The position numbers and the translations under genes are program-made. Below, in pieces: positions 38,713 to 48,842 of a DNA stretch of 64,000 nucleotides (positions are counted from its first letter, which is position 1; each line of letters opens with the position of its first letter). The notes beneath the pieces are model-generated. The model saw nothing but the letters and a program-made list of their open reading frames with translations. It was not told the DNA's origin and made no database searches. Origin of the DNA: Aeromonas veronii (GTDB lineage Bacteria; Pseudomonadota; Gammaproteobacteria; Enterobacterales; Aeromonadaceae); contig NZ_CP157875.1 in NCBI RefSeq assembly GCF_040215105.1, positions 2,595,501 to 2,659,500 on the forward strand, in the 5' to 3' direction.

Positions 38713-39355
38713 CCGGAGCCTCACCCGTGGTCACCGCTGGCAGTGCCAGATCGTCCATCTTCAGCTTGAGCTCGCTGCTCGCCTGCAGGCCACCGGCATC
38801 CGCCGCCGCCTGATAGGCATCGCGGGCCTCTTCCGGCTTGCCCTGCTTGAGCAGCACATCGCCGCGGGCTTCGGCCACCTGGGCCTTGAAAGCCTCGTTG
38901 TCGATCTTGGCGAGCTGGGCCAGGGCTTCGTCGGCCTTGCCCTGCTCGTTGAGCACCCGGGCCAGCCGCAGGGCGGCGATGGGACGGATGGCGTCGTCAC
39001 CGTTGGTGGCGACCTCGGTCAGCTGCTGGGCAGCGAGATCCAGCTGGTTGGCCTTGACCGCGGCAGCGGCCAGCTCCAGGGCAGCGAGATCGGCGTAAGA
39101 GTCGCCCTTGTGGGCGCTGATGAAGCTCTTCGCCTGCTCGATAGCCGCAGCATCACCCTTGGCGAGCTGGGCCGTCATGGTGTTATAAGCCGAGGAGGCG
39201 GCCTCCTGGTTGGCCAGCTGATGCTCGTTGTAATAGCGCCAGCCAAACAGCCCCACCAGACCGATCACGGTCCCGGCGAGTACCGAGGTCCCGTTCTCTT
39301 TCCACCAGCTCTTGATGACCTCAACCTGTTGTTCTTCGGTGGTATAAACTTCCAC
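38705..39355 (-). CDS. yfgM: Inner-membrane TPR protein YfgM
   Basis: This 216-residue protein has a short cytoplasmic N-terminus, one membrane helix (about residues 24-41; SVLAGTVIGLVGLFGW) and a periplasmic tetratricopeptide-like helical domain. YfgM is an ancillary SecYEG subunit working with PpiD on periplasmic chaperoning. It is 3 bp downstream of hisS and overlaps bamB. Confidence 0.93.
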   Translation of the reverse strand: MEVYTTEEQQVEVIKSWWKENGTSVLAGTVIGLVGLFGWRYYNEHQLANQEAASSAYNTMTAQLAKGDAAAIEQAKSFISAHKGDSYADLAALELAAAAVKANQLDLAAQQLTEVATNGDDAIRPIAALRLARVLNEQGKADEALAQLAKIDNEAFKAQVAEARGDVLLKQGKPEEARDAYQAAADAGGLQASSELKLKMDDLALPAVTTGEAPDA

Positions 39356-39358
39356 AGC

Positions 39359-40636
39359 TTACTCTCCTTTAGCTGCCAGCAGGGCGATGGCGGCATCGAC
39401 CTTGAGGGTCTGTTGCTCGGCCTGGCCACGCAGATACTTGATGGTGATCTCCCCGTTTTGCACCTCGGTCTCACCGAGGATCAGGGCAATGGCCGCGCCG
39501 CTCTTGTCGGCACGCTTGAGTTGTTTCTTGAAGTTGCCACCACCGCAGTGGCTCATCAGACGCAAGGAAGGCAAGGCGTCACGCAGCCGCTCGGCGAGCT
39601 GGAAGCCAGCCTGCTCGGCCTGCTCACCCACCATGGCGAGATAGACATCCACCGCCGGGCGAATGTCGCCGTTGAGCTCCAGGGTTTCGAGCATCAACAC
39701 CAGACGCTCCATCCCCATGGCAAATCCTACCGCCGGGGTCGGTTGACCGCCGAGCTGCTCCACCAGGCCATCGTAACGGCCACCGGCGCAGACGGTGCCC
39801 TGGGCACCCAGACTGTTGGTGACCCACTCGAACACGGTCAGGTTGTAGTAGTCAAGGCCGCGCACCAGACGCTCGTTCACCTCGAACTGGATGCCGGCGG
39901 CAGTGAGCAGACGCTTGAGGCCCTCGAAGTGCGCCAGGCTCTCCTCCCCCAGGTGATCGAACAGGCGCGGAGCCCCCACCAGAATGGCCTGGACTGTTTC
40001 GTCCTTGGAGTCGAGCACCCGCAGCGGATTGCTGTACATGCGGCGCTGGCTCTCTTCGTCCAGCTGATCCTTGTACTGCTCCAGGTAGGCGACCAGGGCA
40101 TCGCGGTAAGCGGCGCGCTCGCTGCTCTGACCCAGGGTATTGAGCTGCAGGGTCACGTGATCCTGGATGCCGAACAGGCGCCACAGGCGGTGCGTCAGCA
40201 TGATGAGCTCAGCGTCGATATCCGGCCCGTTGATGCCAAACAGTTCGACCCCGAACTGATGGAACTGGCGATAACGGCCCTTCTGGGGACGCTCGTGACG
40301 GAACATGGGACCCATGTACCACATCCGGCGTTCCTGGTTATACAGCAGGCCGTGCTCGATACCTGCCCGCACACAGCTGGCGGTGCCTTCGGGACGCAGG
40401 CTCAGGCTGTCGCCGTTGCGATCCTCGAAGGTGTACATCTCTTTTTCGACCACATCGGTCACTTCACCGATGGCGCGTTTGAACAGATGAGTCTGTTCGA
40501 CGATGGGCATGCGCACTTCGCTGTAGCCATAGCTGGCCACGACCTGGCGCAGGATCTGTTCCACTTTCTGCCATACCGGGCTCTGCTCCGGCAGGCAATC
40601 ATTCATACCGCGAATTGCTTGGATCTGTTTTGCCAC
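39359..40636 (-). CDS. hisS: Histidyl-tRNA synthetase
   Basis: This 425-residue class II synthetase ([16 protein letters not shown] start) has motif 2 [18 protein letters not shown], the histidine-specific segments [15 protein letters not shown] and [13 protein letters not shown], and a C-terminal anticodon-binding domain ending near the stop. Length fits E. coli HisS (424). It is the first gene of an operon with yfgM, bamB and der, from its own promoter. Confidence 0.97.
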   Translation of the reverse strand: MAKQIQAIRGMNDCLPEQSPVWQKVEQILRQVVASYGYSEVRMPIVEQTHLFKRAIGEVTDVVEKEMYTFEDRNGDSLSLRPEGTASCVRAGIEHGLLYNQERRMWYMGPMFRHERPQKGRYRQFHQFGVELFGINGPDIDAELIMLTHRLWRLFGIQDHVTLQLNTLGQSSERAAYRDALVAYLEQYKDQLDEESQRRMYSNPLRVLDSKDETVQAILVGAPRLFDHLGEESLAHFEGLKRLLTAAGIQFEVNERLVRGLDYYNLTVFEWVTNSLGAQGTVCAGGRYDGLVEQLGGQPTPAVGFAMGMERLVLMLETLELNGDIRPAVDVYLAMVGEQAEQAGFQLAERLRDALPSLRLMSHCGGGNFKKQLKRADKSGAAIALILGETEVQNGEITIKYLRGQAEQQTLKVDAAIALLAAKGE

Positions 40637-40672
40637 GTTGCTACTCGAGAAAAAGACGTGAATTTGGGCCGC

Positions 40673-40701
40673 ATTATAGGGATTTTCGACCCCGAGGTAA
40701 A
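40673..40701 (-). promoter_or_regulatory. Sigma-70 promoter of the hisS operon
   Basis: On the minus strand TTTACC (40701-40696) and TATAAT (40678-40673) are spaced by 17 bases, about 37 bp before the hisS start. Confidence 0.7.
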
Positions 40702-40746
40702 ATCAGGGTGCCCGGATGCGGGGTGTAAAATCAACTACCTAAAGCC

Positions 40747-40767
40747 GGGGCCACCTCAGGTGGCCCC
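40747..40767 (-). terminator. Probable terminator of the rlmN-ispG operon
   Basis: GGGGCCACCT and AGGTGGCCCC form a perfect stem with a 1-nt centre (in practice a small loop). The minus-strand tail GGCTTTAGG is only weakly T-rich. Confidence 0.6.
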
Positions 40768-40788
40768 ACTTTGCAACACGTTGGTGAG

Positions 40789-41904
40789 TCAACCCTTGTC
40801 CAGCGGGATCTGGTTGGCCGGATCCAGCATGGCCGCCCGGGCGCGAATGCGGCGCTCCAGCACGGGGATGAGATCCTGATTGCTGAGCCGGTCGACCCGC
40901 TGGCCACCCTCGTAGAAGGCGCTCTTGTTGGCCGCCCCGGCCAGGCCGAGATCGGAGACCAGCGCCTCGCCGGGACCGTTGACCACGCAGCCGATGATGG
41001 AGACATCCATGGGGGTGATGATGTCTTCCAGCCGCTCTTCCAGAGCGTTGACCGTGCCTATCACGTCAAACTCCTGACGGGAGCAGGAGGGGCAGGCGAT
41101 GAAGTTGATGCCGCGGGCGCGAATGCGCAGGGATTTCAAGATATCAAAGCCCACCTTCACCTCCTCCACCGGATCGGCGGCCAGCGAGATGCGCAGGGTG
41201 TCACCGATGCCTTCACTCAGCAGCATGCCAAGGCCGATGGCGGACTTGACCGCGCCGGCGCGAAAACCACCCGCCTCGGTGATGCCAAGGTGCAGGGGCT
41301 GATCGATCTGCTTGGCCAGCAGACGATAGGCACCGACCGCCAGGAAGACGTCGGAAGCCTTGACGCTGACCTTGAAGTTGTCGAAGTTGAGGCGATCCAG
41401 GTAGTCCACGTGGCGCATGGCCGACTCGAGTAAGGCCTCCGGAGTCGGCTCGCCGTATTTCTCCTGGATGTCCCGCTCCAGCGAGCCACCGTTGACCCCG
41501 ATGCGGATCGGGATGTTGTAGTGGCGGGCACAGTCGACCACGGCGCGCACCCGCTCCTCGTTGCCGATGTTGCCCGGATTGATGCGCAGGCAGTCGGCAC
41601 CGTACTCCGCCACTTTCAGGGCGATACGGTAGTCGAAGTGGATATCGGCGACGATGGGGATATTGGTCTGCTGCTTGATGAGCTTGAAGGCTTCCGCCGC
41701 CTCCATGGTCGGCACCGAGACCCGGACGATATCCGCCCCCACCCGCTCGATCCGCTGGATCTGCTCGACGGTGGCGGCCACGTCCGTGGTCTTGGTGTTG
41801 GTCATGGTCTGCACCGTGATGGGAGCATCGCCCCCAACCGGCACCTTGCCGACCATGATCTGCTTGGATTTGCGGCGAATAATCGGGGATTCGTGAGCGG
41901 ACAT
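40789..41904 (-). CDS. ispG: 4-hydroxy-3-methylbut-2-enyl diphosphate synthase (flavodoxin)
   Basis: This 371-residue [4Fe-4S] enzyme converts MEcPP to HMBPP in the MEP isoprenoid pathway. It has an N-terminal TIM barrel and a C-terminal cluster domain with ligands C271, C274 ([11 protein letters not shown]) and C306 ([12 protein letters not shown]), plus the following Glu. It follows rodZ by 10 bp. Dependence on Fe-S supply links it to the isc genes nearby. Confidence 0.97.
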   Translation of the reverse strand: MSAHESPIIRRKSKQIMVGKVPVGGDAPITVQTMTNTKTTDVAATVEQIQRIERVGADIVRVSVPTMEAAEAFKLIKQQTNIPIVADIHFDYRIALKVAEYGADCLRINPGNIGNEERVRAVVDCARHYNIPIRIGVNGGSLERDIQEKYGEPTPEALLESAMRHVDYLDRLNFDNFKVSVKASDVFLAVGAYRLLAKQIDQPLHLGITEAGGFRAGAVKSAIGLGMLLSEGIGDTLRISLAADPVEEVKVGFDILKSLRIRARGINFIACPSCSRQEFDVIGTVNALEERLEDIITPMDVSIIGCVVNGPGEALVSDLGLAGAANKSAFYEGGQRVDRLSNQDLIPVLERRIRARAAMLDPANQIPLDKG

Positions 41905-41914
41905 GACGGACTGA

Positions 41915-42874
41915 TTACTCCTGCGGCAGTGAGAAGCGAGCAGTCCGGCCGTTGTTGTAACGGCTCATGTCGAAGGACTTGCCCTTGTATTCGAGATTGA
42001 CTGCCATGGGCGCGCCAATGATGAATTTGAGTGGCTCGGGTCCTTCCAGCACCAGTTCGTCGTTCGCCTTCTTCAGACCGCTGAACAGGGTCTTGCCGTT
42101 AGCATCCTTGACATCCAGCCAGCAGTCGGCGGTGAAGCTCAGCTTGAGTTGGGGCACACCGGCCGACTCGGTCGCGGCCTCGTCTGCGGGGGCCGTGGTC
42201 GCGGCAGCGGCTGATGCCGCCTCAGTGTCTTGTGCGGCACTCGCACTCGGTGCATTGCCCGCATCGGCCAGCACAGGATCCGTGGTGACAGCGCCGCTCA
42301 CGGCAACATCGGTTGCCTCGGTGCTTACCGCATCAGAGGCGGCGGGCAGCTCAGGGGCAGCCACATCCACGGTGGGAGGCGTGAGGCTGTCATTGGGGGC
42401 CTGTTCTGTTGCACTTATTTCGGTGGCGGCCAGGGCTTCTTCACCGGCGGAGCGACGGGCCGTGCTCTGCCACCACCAGGCGATGGATAGCCCGATCAAG
42501 ACCAGGATCACCAGCCAGGTCACGACCTTGAGCCGACTGTCGTTGGCTTGCTGGCGGGAGCGGCGGGAGAAGCTCTGCATGTCGATGTTGTCCGGCGGCG
42601 TCAGACCCAGCCGTTCGTAGGCCGAGAGAATGGTCTCTTCCGGGATCCCCACCAGCTTGGCATAGGCGCGCAGGTAGCCGCGAATGAAGGTGTGGGAGGT
42701 GTGCTTGTCGTAGGTATCCGCCTCGATGGCGGCGATCAGGGTCAGACGAAGGTGAATGCGGGACGCAACCTGCTCTCGCGTCCAGCCGAGCTGTTCACGG
42801 GCGTTGCGCAGCAGCTGGCCTGGGCCCACTGCCTGGGAGTCGTCTTGAGAATCGTGTGGCTGTTCAGTAGTCAT
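41915..42874 (-). CDS. rodZ: Cytoskeleton / cell-shape protein RodZ
   Basis: This 319-residue bitopic protein has an N-terminal helix-turn-helix (about residues 15-90) that binds MreB, one membrane helix (about 116-136), a Ala/Thr/Glu-rich periplasmic linker and a C-terminal beta domain ([20 protein letters not shown]). It overlaps the pilW end by 11 bases. It maintains rod shape. Confidence 0.93.
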   Translation of the reverse strand: MTTEQPHDSQDDSQAVGPGQLLRNAREQLGWTREQVASRIHLRLTLIAAIEADTYDKHTSHTFIRGYLRAYAKLVGIPEETILSAYERLGLTPPDNIDMQSFSRRSRQQANDSRLKVVTWLVILVLIGLSIAWWWQSTARRSAGEEALAATEISATEQAPNDSLTPPTVDVAAPELPAASDAVSTEATDVAVSGAVTTDPVLADAGNAPSASAAQDTEAASAAAATTAPADEAATESAGVPQLKLSFTADCWLDVKDANGKTLFSGLKKANDELVLEGPEPLKFIIGAPMAVNLEYKGKSFDMSRYNNGRTARFSLPQE

Positions 42875-43640
42875 TGGCTAAGTAACGCTTGGCTTGTTGC
42901 GAAGTGGGATATTGCCTTACCAGCTCAGTCCCGAATTGGTGAAGTAATGCCGGTTTGTCCATGGCCTGGGCCAGCCGCAGCCGGAGCCAGAGGCTCTCCT
43001 CGTTCTCTTCTGCCACATCGGCATAGCGCACGAGGTAAGACTGCACATCAGGCAGCTTGCCATCTTTCATGGAAAGCTCGGCCATGTCCAGCAATAACCT
43101 TGGATTGCGGGGATTATACCCCAAGGCCAGACGATAGTACTCGCCGGCCTTATCATTTCTATGATTTTGCAGTGAACAGAGCGCCGCATTCTCGTAGGTA
43201 TCGGCGATCTTGACGTAATCCGGTTGGCTGACCGCCTGCAGGAATGCCTTGTCCGCCTCATCGAAGCGGCCACGGTTGCACAGGAAGGCACCGTAGTTGT
43301 TCATCGCGTCAGCATTGGACGGATCCATGGAGAGCGCCTTCTTGTAGCTCTCTTCGGCCGCCTTGAAATCTTCCACCTGCTGGTAGAAGTAGGCGAAGCC
43401 GATATAGACCTGAGGATTGCCGGGATCGTACTGGAGGGCGCGGTCGAGATTGAACTTTGCCTGTTCGGCATTGCCCTGGCGAAGATATTGGATACCCAGA
43501 TCGAGGCGGGTCTGGGCAGCCGCCTTGAGATCGGGGCCCACCTCGCGCTGGGTCGAATTCTGGCCAGCGTAAGTGGTTTCGGTAACACAGCCGGGCAGCG
43601 CGCTGAGCGCTGCCACTATGATCAATGTACGGATATCCAT
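42864..43640 (-). CDS. pilW: Type IV pilus pilotin lipoprotein (PilW/PilF)
   Basis: This 258-residue lipoprotein (lipobox ALPGC) consists of TPR repeats (ARLDLGIQYLRQG-type and NPQVYIGFAYFYQQVEDFKA). It assists PilQ secretin assembly in the outer membrane. The ATG at 43640 gives a normal lipoprotein signal; the TTG at 43655 would add five residues. It lies between rlmN and rodZ as in many gammaproteobacteria. Confidence 0.9.
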   Translation of the reverse strand: MDIRTLIIVAALSALPGCVTETTYAGQNSTQREVGPDLKAAAQTRLDLGIQYLRQGNAEQAKFNLDRALQYDPGNPQVYIGFAYFYQQVEDFKAAEESYKKALSMDPSNADAMNNYGAFLCNRGRFDEADKAFLQAVSQPDYVKIADTYENAALCSLQNHRNDKAGEYYRLALGYNPRNPRLLLDMAELSMKDGKLPDVQSYLVRYADVAEENEESLWLRLRLAQAMDKPALLHQFGTELVRQYPTSQQAKRYLANDY

Positions 43641-43666
43641 TCCCTGACTATACAATGGCTTAGCGG

Positions 43667-44770
43667 TTAAACCATTTTGACGGAAATCCCATCCTGTTGC
43701 ATCCGATTTTTCATGGTGCGCTTGGTGCGGTCAATCACCTCCCCCACCAGCTGGCCACAGGCCGCATCGATGTCATCCCCGCGGGTCTTGCGCACGATGA
43801 CGGTCAGGTCATATTCCATCAGCACCTTGGAGAAACGGTCGATGCGACTGTTGCTCGGCTTGCCGAACGGATTGCCCGGGAAGGGGTTGAACGGGATCAG
43901 GTTGATCTTGCAGGGGGTGTCTTTGAGTACCTTGGCCAGCTCATGGGCATGCTGCATGTCGTCATTGATATGATCGAGCAGCACATACTCCACGGTCACC
44001 CGACCGCCGTTGGCGTTGGACTTGGCCAGATAACGGCGTACCCCGGCGAGGAAGTCCTCGATGTTGTACTTGTCGTTGATCGGCATGATCTCGGAGCGCA
44101 GCTTGTCGTTCGGTGCGTGCAGGGAGATCGCCAGCGCCACGTCAATCTGGTCGCCCAGCATGTCCAGGGCCGGTACCACGCCGGAGGTGGAGAGGGTCAC
44201 GCGACGCTTGGAGATGCTGAAACCGAAGTCATCCATCATCAGCTTCATGGCCGGTACCACGTTGGCGAGGTTGAGCAGCGGCTCACCCATGCCCATCATC
44301 ACCACGTTGGTGATGGGGCGTTTGCCGCCCACGATCTTGGCGGCGCGCCAGACCTGGCCGATGATCTCGGAGACTTTCAGGTTTCGGTTGAAGCCTTGCT
44401 GAGCGGTGGAGCAGAAGGTACAAGCCAGGGCACAGCCCACCTGGGAAGAGACGCACAGGGTGGCGCGTTCCGCCTCGGGGATATAGACGGTTTCCACCTC
44501 CTGATCCCCCACCTGCATGGCCCACTTGATGGTGCCATCGGTGGAGCGTTGCTCGCGGCTCACCTCGGGGGCGCGGATCTCGGCGATGGTCTTGAGACGC
44601 TCGCGCAGCGCCTTGTTGACGTTGCTCATCTGATCGAAATCATCACAACCAAAGTGATAGATCCACTTCATTATCTGATCTGCCCGGAACGGCTTCTCGC
44701 CCAGTTCGACGAAGAAGGCACGCATGGCATCCCGATCGAGATCCAGCAGGTTGGTTTTTGTTGCGCTCAT
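43667..44770 (-). CDS. rlmN: 23S rRNA A2503 / tRNA A37 C2-methyltransferase
   Basis: This 367-residue radical-SAM methyltransferase has the cluster motif C113-x3-C117-x2-C120 ([15 protein letters not shown]) and the C-terminal methyl-carrying Cys in [13 protein letters not shown]. It modifies 23S A2503 and A37 of several tRNAs. The start at 44770 ([12 protein letters not shown]) has GAGG upstream; the longer frame from 44899 lacks family-like sequence. It is the first gene of rlmN-pilW-rodZ-ispG. Confidence 0.95.
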   Translation of the reverse strand: MSATKTNLLDLDRDAMRAFFVELGEKPFRADQIMKWIYHFGCDDFDQMSNVNKALRERLKTIAEIRAPEVSREQRSTDGTIKWAMQVGDQEVETVYIPEAERATLCVSSQVGCALACTFCSTAQQGFNRNLKVSEIIGQVWRAAKIVGGKRPITNVVMMGMGEPLLNLANVVPAMKLMMDDFGFSISKRRVTLSTSGVVPALDMLGDQIDVALAISLHAPNDKLRSEIMPINDKYNIEDFLAGVRRYLAKSNANGGRVTVEYVLLDHINDDMQHAHELAKVLKDTPCKINLIPFNPFPGNPFGKPSNSRIDRFSKVLMEYDLTVIVRKTRGDDIDAACGQLVGEVIDRTKRTMKNRMQQDGISVKMV

Positions 44771-44890
44771 CAAGGGCCTCAGCTCACACACTTCATAAAT
44801 TATTGGCTGACCGATGTCAGGGGGCGGCATTGTACAAATAATGGGTCTGGCTTTCCACCTGGAGAATAAGTGGATATGGCGCAAATGACC

Positions 44891-44919
44891 AAAAAACAAA
44901 AGGGAGCCGAGGCTCCCTT
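44891..44919 (-). terminator. Terminator of ndk
   Basis: AAGGGAGCC and GGCTCCCTT form a stem with a T-rich minus-strand tail (TTTTGTTTTTT), 19 bases after ndk. Confidence 0.85.
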
Positions 44920-44937
44920 GATGATATTGGGTGACAA

Positions 44938-45366
44938 TCAGCCGCGGGGGCAGATTTCCCCTTCGGAGAAGAAGTAGGCGATTTCGCGGGCGGCAGAGGC
45001 CGGGGCGTCGGAGCCGTGGACGGCGTTGCGATCGATGCTCTCGGCGTAGCAGGAACGCAGAGTACCGGCCAGGGCCTCTTTCGGATTGGTGGCGCCCATG
45101 ATCTCGCGATGACGACGAATGGCGTCTTCCCCTTCCAGCACCTGTACCATGACGGGGCCGGAAGTCATGAAGGCCACCAGGCCGTCATAGAAAGGCTTGC
45201 CCTGGTGCTCGGCGTAGAAACCGGCGGCTTGTTCGCTGGTCAGGTGCAGCATCTTGGCGGCGACGATTTTCAGACCGGCGCTCTCGAAGCGGCTGTAGAT
45301 GGCGCCGATCAGGTTCTTGCTGACCGCATCCGGCTTGACGATAGAGAAGGTACGTTCGATAGCCAT
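44938..45366 (-). CDS. ndk: Nucleoside diphosphate kinase
   Basis: This 142-residue kinase ([15 protein letters not shown] start) balances NTP and dNTP pools. The phospho-histidine is H117 in [11 protein letters not shown]. Length is typical (143 in E. coli). It has its own promoter and terminator, so it is monocistronic, upstream of rlmN. Confidence 0.97.
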   Translation of the reverse strand: MAIERTFSIVKPDAVSKNLIGAIYSRFESAGLKIVAAKMLHLTSEQAAGFYAEHQGKPFYDGLVAFMTSGPVMVQVLEGEDAIRRHREIMGATNPKEALAGTLRSCYAESIDRNAVHGSDAPASAAREIAYFFSEGEICPRG

Positions 45367-45420
45367 TGAGTTCTTTCCTTAACTACAGAGTTTTATTGTA
45401 GGAATCCATGTTCGGCGGCG

Positions 45421-45447
45421 ATTATACGTAAACAAAAACCGAAACAA
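45421..45447 (-). promoter_or_regulatory. Candidate promoter of ndk
   Basis: A perfect TATAAT (45426-45421) lies 55 bp before ndk, with TTGTTT (45447-45442) 15 bases upstream, in an AT-rich stretch. Spacing is slightly short. Confidence 0.5.
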
Positions 45448-45533
45448 CACACAAAAAAGCAACTTTTTATTAAACAAATGCCTCTTTGAAACAACATGGT
45501 GACTCATCTTGTCCCAGGGCAGCAGGAAAAAAT

Positions 45534-45547
45534 GTGCGCTTGCGCAC
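45534..45547. repeat. Perfect 14-bp palindrome in the ndk-pepB gap
   Basis: GTGCGC-TT-GCGCAC has no T-tract. The rest of the 279-bp gap shows only the ndk promoter and the pepB terminator. Confidence 0.5.
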
Positions 45548-45604
45548 GATAGCTTGCTTAACCAGTTAAAAGTGACGCTAACGCTCATTTATCCGGCGCC
45601 ATGG

Positions 45605-45628
45605 AAAAGGGCACCGTCCGGTGCCCTT
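45605..45628 (-). terminator. Terminator of the distal pepB gene
   Basis: AAGGGCACCG and CGGTGCCCTT form a stem with a minus-strand TTTT tail, 18 bases after the stop. Confidence 0.8.
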
Positions 45629-45645
45629 GCGATACGTCATGCTAC

Positions 45646-46929
45646 TTAGCGAGTCTCCGCCAGCAGGGTGTGCGCTATGGTGCGCATTCCCAGGGTGTTT
45701 GCTCCGGGTGCCCAGAGGCTGTCGCCGTTGTCGCTGAAACAGGCGGCAAGGTCGACGTGCAGCCACCCCTGCCCCTCGCCCGGCACGAAGCGGGAGAGGA
45801 AACCCGCCGCGTTGGAGGCCCCGCCCGGGCCGCCCCCCGGCACCGGTCGGCTGTTGGCGGTATCGGCGTAGTGGGACGGGCACTGCTGGCGATGCCAGGG
45901 TTCGAGCGGCAGCGGCCAGGCCGGCTCCTGCTCTGCATCCGAATAGGCCATGGCCCGGCTCACCAGCCCCTTGTCCAGCCCGAACAGGGCATTGTAGCGC
46001 CCCCCCAGCGCCATCACGGCCGCTCCGGTCAGGGTGGCGGCGTCGATGATGAGGGGAGCACCGGATTCTCCGGCGAGCTGCAGGCCATCCGCCAGTACCA
46101 GACGCCCCTCGGCATCGGTGTTGACGATTTCCACCGTGGTGCCGTTCTTGTAGGTAAGGATGTCACCCAGCTTGTAGGCATGGCCGGAGACCAGGTTCTC
46201 GGCGCAGCAGAGAATGAGCTTCACCCGCTTGTCCAGCCCCCGCAGGATGGATAGCGCCAGGGCGCCGGTGACGATGGCGGCCCCCCCCATGTCATGCTTC
46301 ATGGTCAGCATGCCCTGGGAGGTTTTCATGGAGTAACCGCCGGAGTCGAAGGTGATGCCCTTGCCCACCAGGGCCGCGGCCACCGGCGCCTTGGGATCCC
46401 GGCTCGGGTTGTAGTCAAGCTCCAGCAGCACGGGCTCGCGATCGCTGCCGCGGCCGACCTGGTAGATGCCGACCCAGCCCGCCTGCTGCAACGCCTCTCC
46501 CTTGAGGATGCGGTGGCTGACGCGATCCGGTGCCAGTTCGGTGATGAAGGCTGCCGCCTCCACCGCCAGATCCAGCGGTCCCAGCTGCTCCGGGGTGGCG
46601 TTGGTCACCTCCCGCACCCAGCGCCCGCACAGCCAGCGCGCCTCCAGCTCCTCCCTGTCCTCTTCGGACGAGGTGGCCCATTGCAGTTCCACCTCGGCCT
46701 TGGGGGTCTGCAGACCCTGGGCGAAAGCCCACTGCTGCTCACGCTCCCAGTGACCGCACAGGGCGACCTTCTGGATCCCCTGGCTGCACAGACGACGAGC
46801 CGCCTGCTGGATATCCAGCAAGGGGCTGGCGGTCACCAGATGGATCACGGCACCATCGGCACGGTGGGACAAAAGGGCGCCCTCTCCCCACTCGGGGGCG
46901 GCAAATTCACGGCTCAGCCAGATGTTCAT
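45646..46929 (-). CDS. Peptidase B-like leucyl aminopeptidase (diverged paralog)
   Basis: This 427-residue M17 aminopeptidase keeps the metal and catalytic motifs of PepB: GKGITFDSGGYSMK, KHDMGGAA and NTDAEGRLVLADGL. The N-terminus (MNIWLSREFAAPEWGEGALL) differs more from E. coli PepB than the neighbouring copy does, so this is the likely paralog rather than the ortholog. It lies 100 bp downstream of the other pepB on the same strand. Both copies share long stretches of near-identical DNA (for example 46191-46240 and 47571-47620). Confidence 0.88.
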   Translation of the reverse strand: MNIWLSREFAAPEWGEGALLSHRADGAVIHLVTASPLLDIQQAARRLCSQGIQKVALCGHWEREQQWAFAQGLQTPKAEVELQWATSSEEDREELEARWLCGRWVREVTNATPEQLGPLDLAVEAAAFITELAPDRVSHRILKGEALQQAGWVGIYQVGRGSDREPVLLELDYNPSRDPKAPVAAALVGKGITFDSGGYSMKTSQGMLTMKHDMGGAAIVTGALALSILRGLDKRVKLILCCAENLVSGHAYKLGDILTYKNGTTVEIVNTDAEGRLVLADGLQLAGESGAPLIIDAATLTGAAVMALGGRYNALFGLDKGLVSRAMAYSDAEQEPAWPLPLEPWHRQQCPSHYADTANSRPVPGGGPGGASNAAGFLSRFVPGEGQGWLHVDLAACFSDNGDSLWAPGANTLGMRTIAHTLLAETR

Positions 46930-47029
46930 TCCGCCTTCTCCTTCAACCTGGGGACAATCAGGGATGCGCAGGCCCGGCCTGCCAGCAGGGAATACCCTTC
47001 AGGGCTCCACCCGCAGTACAAACTCATGT

Positions 47030-48334
47030 TCATTCAGCCACCTCCTGCAACCAGCGGGCGATGGTGCGCAGGCCATGGCCCTTGGCGCCGGTGGCCCAGA
47101 GATCGTTGCCGGATTTTTGGTAGGAGGCAGCCAGGTCCAAGTGCACCCAGCCCTGCCCTTCGCCGCGCACGAAGCGCGACAGGAAGGCCGCCGCGGTGGT
47201 CGCACCGGCAGTGCCTTCGGCAGACGCGACGTTGCCCAGATCGGCGAAGGCCGAGGTGAGCTGGCCCGCATGCCAGGATTCCAGCGGCAAGGCCCAGGCC
47301 TTCTCGTTTTCTGCCCGGGCGGCGGCCAGGGCACGCACCTGCTCCGCCTCATCCAGGGCAAACACGGCGTTGTAGTCGCGGCCCAGCGCCGTCTTGGCGG
47401 CGCCGGTCAGGGTAGCGGCGTCCAGAATATAGGCGGCGCCGTTCTCGCTCGCGGCCAGCAGACCGTCCGCCAGCACCAGGCGACCTTCCGCATCCGTGTT
47501 CTGGATCTCCACCGAGATGCCGTTGCGATAGGTCAGAATGTCGCCGAGCTTGAAGGCGTGGCCGGAGACCAGGTTCTCGGCGCAGCAGAGGATGAGCTTC
47601 ACCCGCTTGTTCAAGCCACGGCTGATGGCCAGCGCCAGGGCGCCGGTCACCATGGCGGCCCCCCCCATGTCGGACTTCATCGGCAGCATGTTGTCGGAGG
47701 ACTTCATGGAGTAGCCACCGGAGTCGAAGGTGATCCCCTTGCCCACCAGGGCCGCCGTCACCGGGGCGTTGGCATCCCCGGTCGGGTTGTAGTCAAGCTC
47801 CAGCAGCACGGGCTCCCGCTCGCTGCCCCGACCCACGGACCAGATCCCGATATGACCGGCCTCGCGCAGCGCCTCACCGGCAGTGATGCGGGCGGTGACA
47901 CTGTCCCCCGCCAGACCGCGGATGAGCAGCAGGGCGGACTCCGCCAGGCTCATGGGGTAGATGGCCTCGGGGCAGCCGTTGGTCACCTCGCGCACCCAGC
48001 GGGTCGCCTTGACGAGGGCCGCCAGCTCAGCGGCCTCGGCATCATCCTGCTCACCAAACGCCAGCACCCGCTCTCCCTTGGCGGCATAGAAGCCCTGGGA
48101 GAAGGCGTACCGCCGCTCCAGATCCCAGCCCCCGGCGGCCAGCTCGACCCGCTTGATGCCGCTCGATTCGAGGCGGCGGGCGGCGCGCTGGATGAGGCGC
48201 AGCACCTCCTTCTCCTGGGTGGTTGCTCCCAGGTGGATCAGGGCCTCATCGCCGCTGAAACTGAGTGATGCCCCCTCGCCCCAGTGGGCGGCGGCGGCGT
48301 CGGTGGACAACAGGACTTTCATCTTCTCTGCCAT
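47030..48334 (-). CDS. pepB: Peptidase B (leucyl aminopeptidase family)
   Basis: This 434-residue M17 aminopeptidase resembles E. coli PepB from the start (MAEKMKVLLST, HWGEGASLSF) and has GKGITFDSGGYSMK, KSDMGGAA and NTDAEGRLVLADGL for the two-metal site. PepB removes N-terminal residues, with some preference for acidic ones. The ATG at 48334 has AAAGGAAG upstream. It occupies the E. coli pepB position after the isc operon, but a terminator separates it from fdx and iscX is missing between them. Confidence 0.92.
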   Translation of the reverse strand: MAEKMKVLLSTDAAAAHWGEGASLSFSGDEALIHLGATTQEKEVLRLIQRAARRLESSGIKRVELAAGGWDLERRYAFSQGFYAAKGERVLAFGEQDDAEAAELAALVKATRWVREVTNGCPEAIYPMSLAESALLLIRGLAGDSVTARITAGEALREAGHIGIWSVGRGSEREPVLLELDYNPTGDANAPVTAALVGKGITFDSGGYSMKSSDNMLPMKSDMGGAAMVTGALALAISRGLNKRVKLILCCAENLVSGHAFKLGDILTYRNGISVEIQNTDAEGRLVLADGLLAASENGAAYILDAATLTGAAKTALGRDYNAVFALDEAEQVRALAAARAENEKAWALPLESWHAGQLTSAFADLGNVASAEGTAGATTAAAFLSRFVRGEGQGWVHLDLAASYQKSGNDLWATGAKGHGLRTIARWLQEVAE

Positions 48335-48404
48335 TTAGCTTGCTTCCTTTTCTCGGCACTATTTATTCGATCGAAGTCGTTCAACCTGGGGAATGCGGGC
48401 ATAC

Positions 48405-48436
48405 AAAAAAGGCCGTCCCCCGAGAGGGTCGGCCTT
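48405..48436 (-). terminator. Terminator of the isc operon
   Basis: AAGGCCG and CGGCCTT form a stem, extended by CCC/GGG pairing, with a T6 tail on the minus strand. It lies between fdx and pepB. Confidence 0.85.
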
Positions 48437-48502
48437 CACCATATCATCATTGCACCGCCCGATGCTGCACGTGCAATTCACTCATGTGTAATTAACGGCG
48501 CA

Positions 48503-48841
48503 TCAATGGCGCTCGGAGGCGAGGTTGAGGGTGTACTTGGGCAGCTCCACCACCAGATCCTCATCCGCCAGACGGGCCTGGCAACTCAGGCGGGACTCGG
48601 GCTCCAGTCCCCATGCCTTGTCCAGCATGTCGTCTTCCAGCTCATCGCTCGGTTCGAGGGAGTCAAAGCCTTCACGCACGATGCAGTGACAGGTGGTGCA
48701 GGCACAGGACTTCTCGCAGGCGTGTTCGACCTCGATGCCGTTGCGCAGGGCGATGTCGAGGATGGTCTCACCGACTTGTCCTTCGAGGGCGGCGCCCTCC
48801 GGGCAGAGTTCGGGGTGAGGCAGAATGATCACTTTTGGCAT
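48503..48841 (-). CDS. fdx: [2Fe-2S] ferredoxin of the Isc system
   Basis: This 112-residue adrenodoxin-type ferredoxin has ligands C42, C48, C51 (ACEKSCACTTCHC) and C87. It supplies electrons for Fe-S assembly on IscU. It begins 1 bp after hscA and is the last gene of the operon. Confidence 0.97.
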   Translation of the reverse strand: MPKVIILPHPELCPEGAALEGQVGETILDIALRNGIEVEHACEKSCACTTCHCIVREGFDSLEPSDELEDDMLDKAWGLEPESRLSCQARLADEDLVVELPKYTLNLASERH

Positions 48842-48842
48842 A

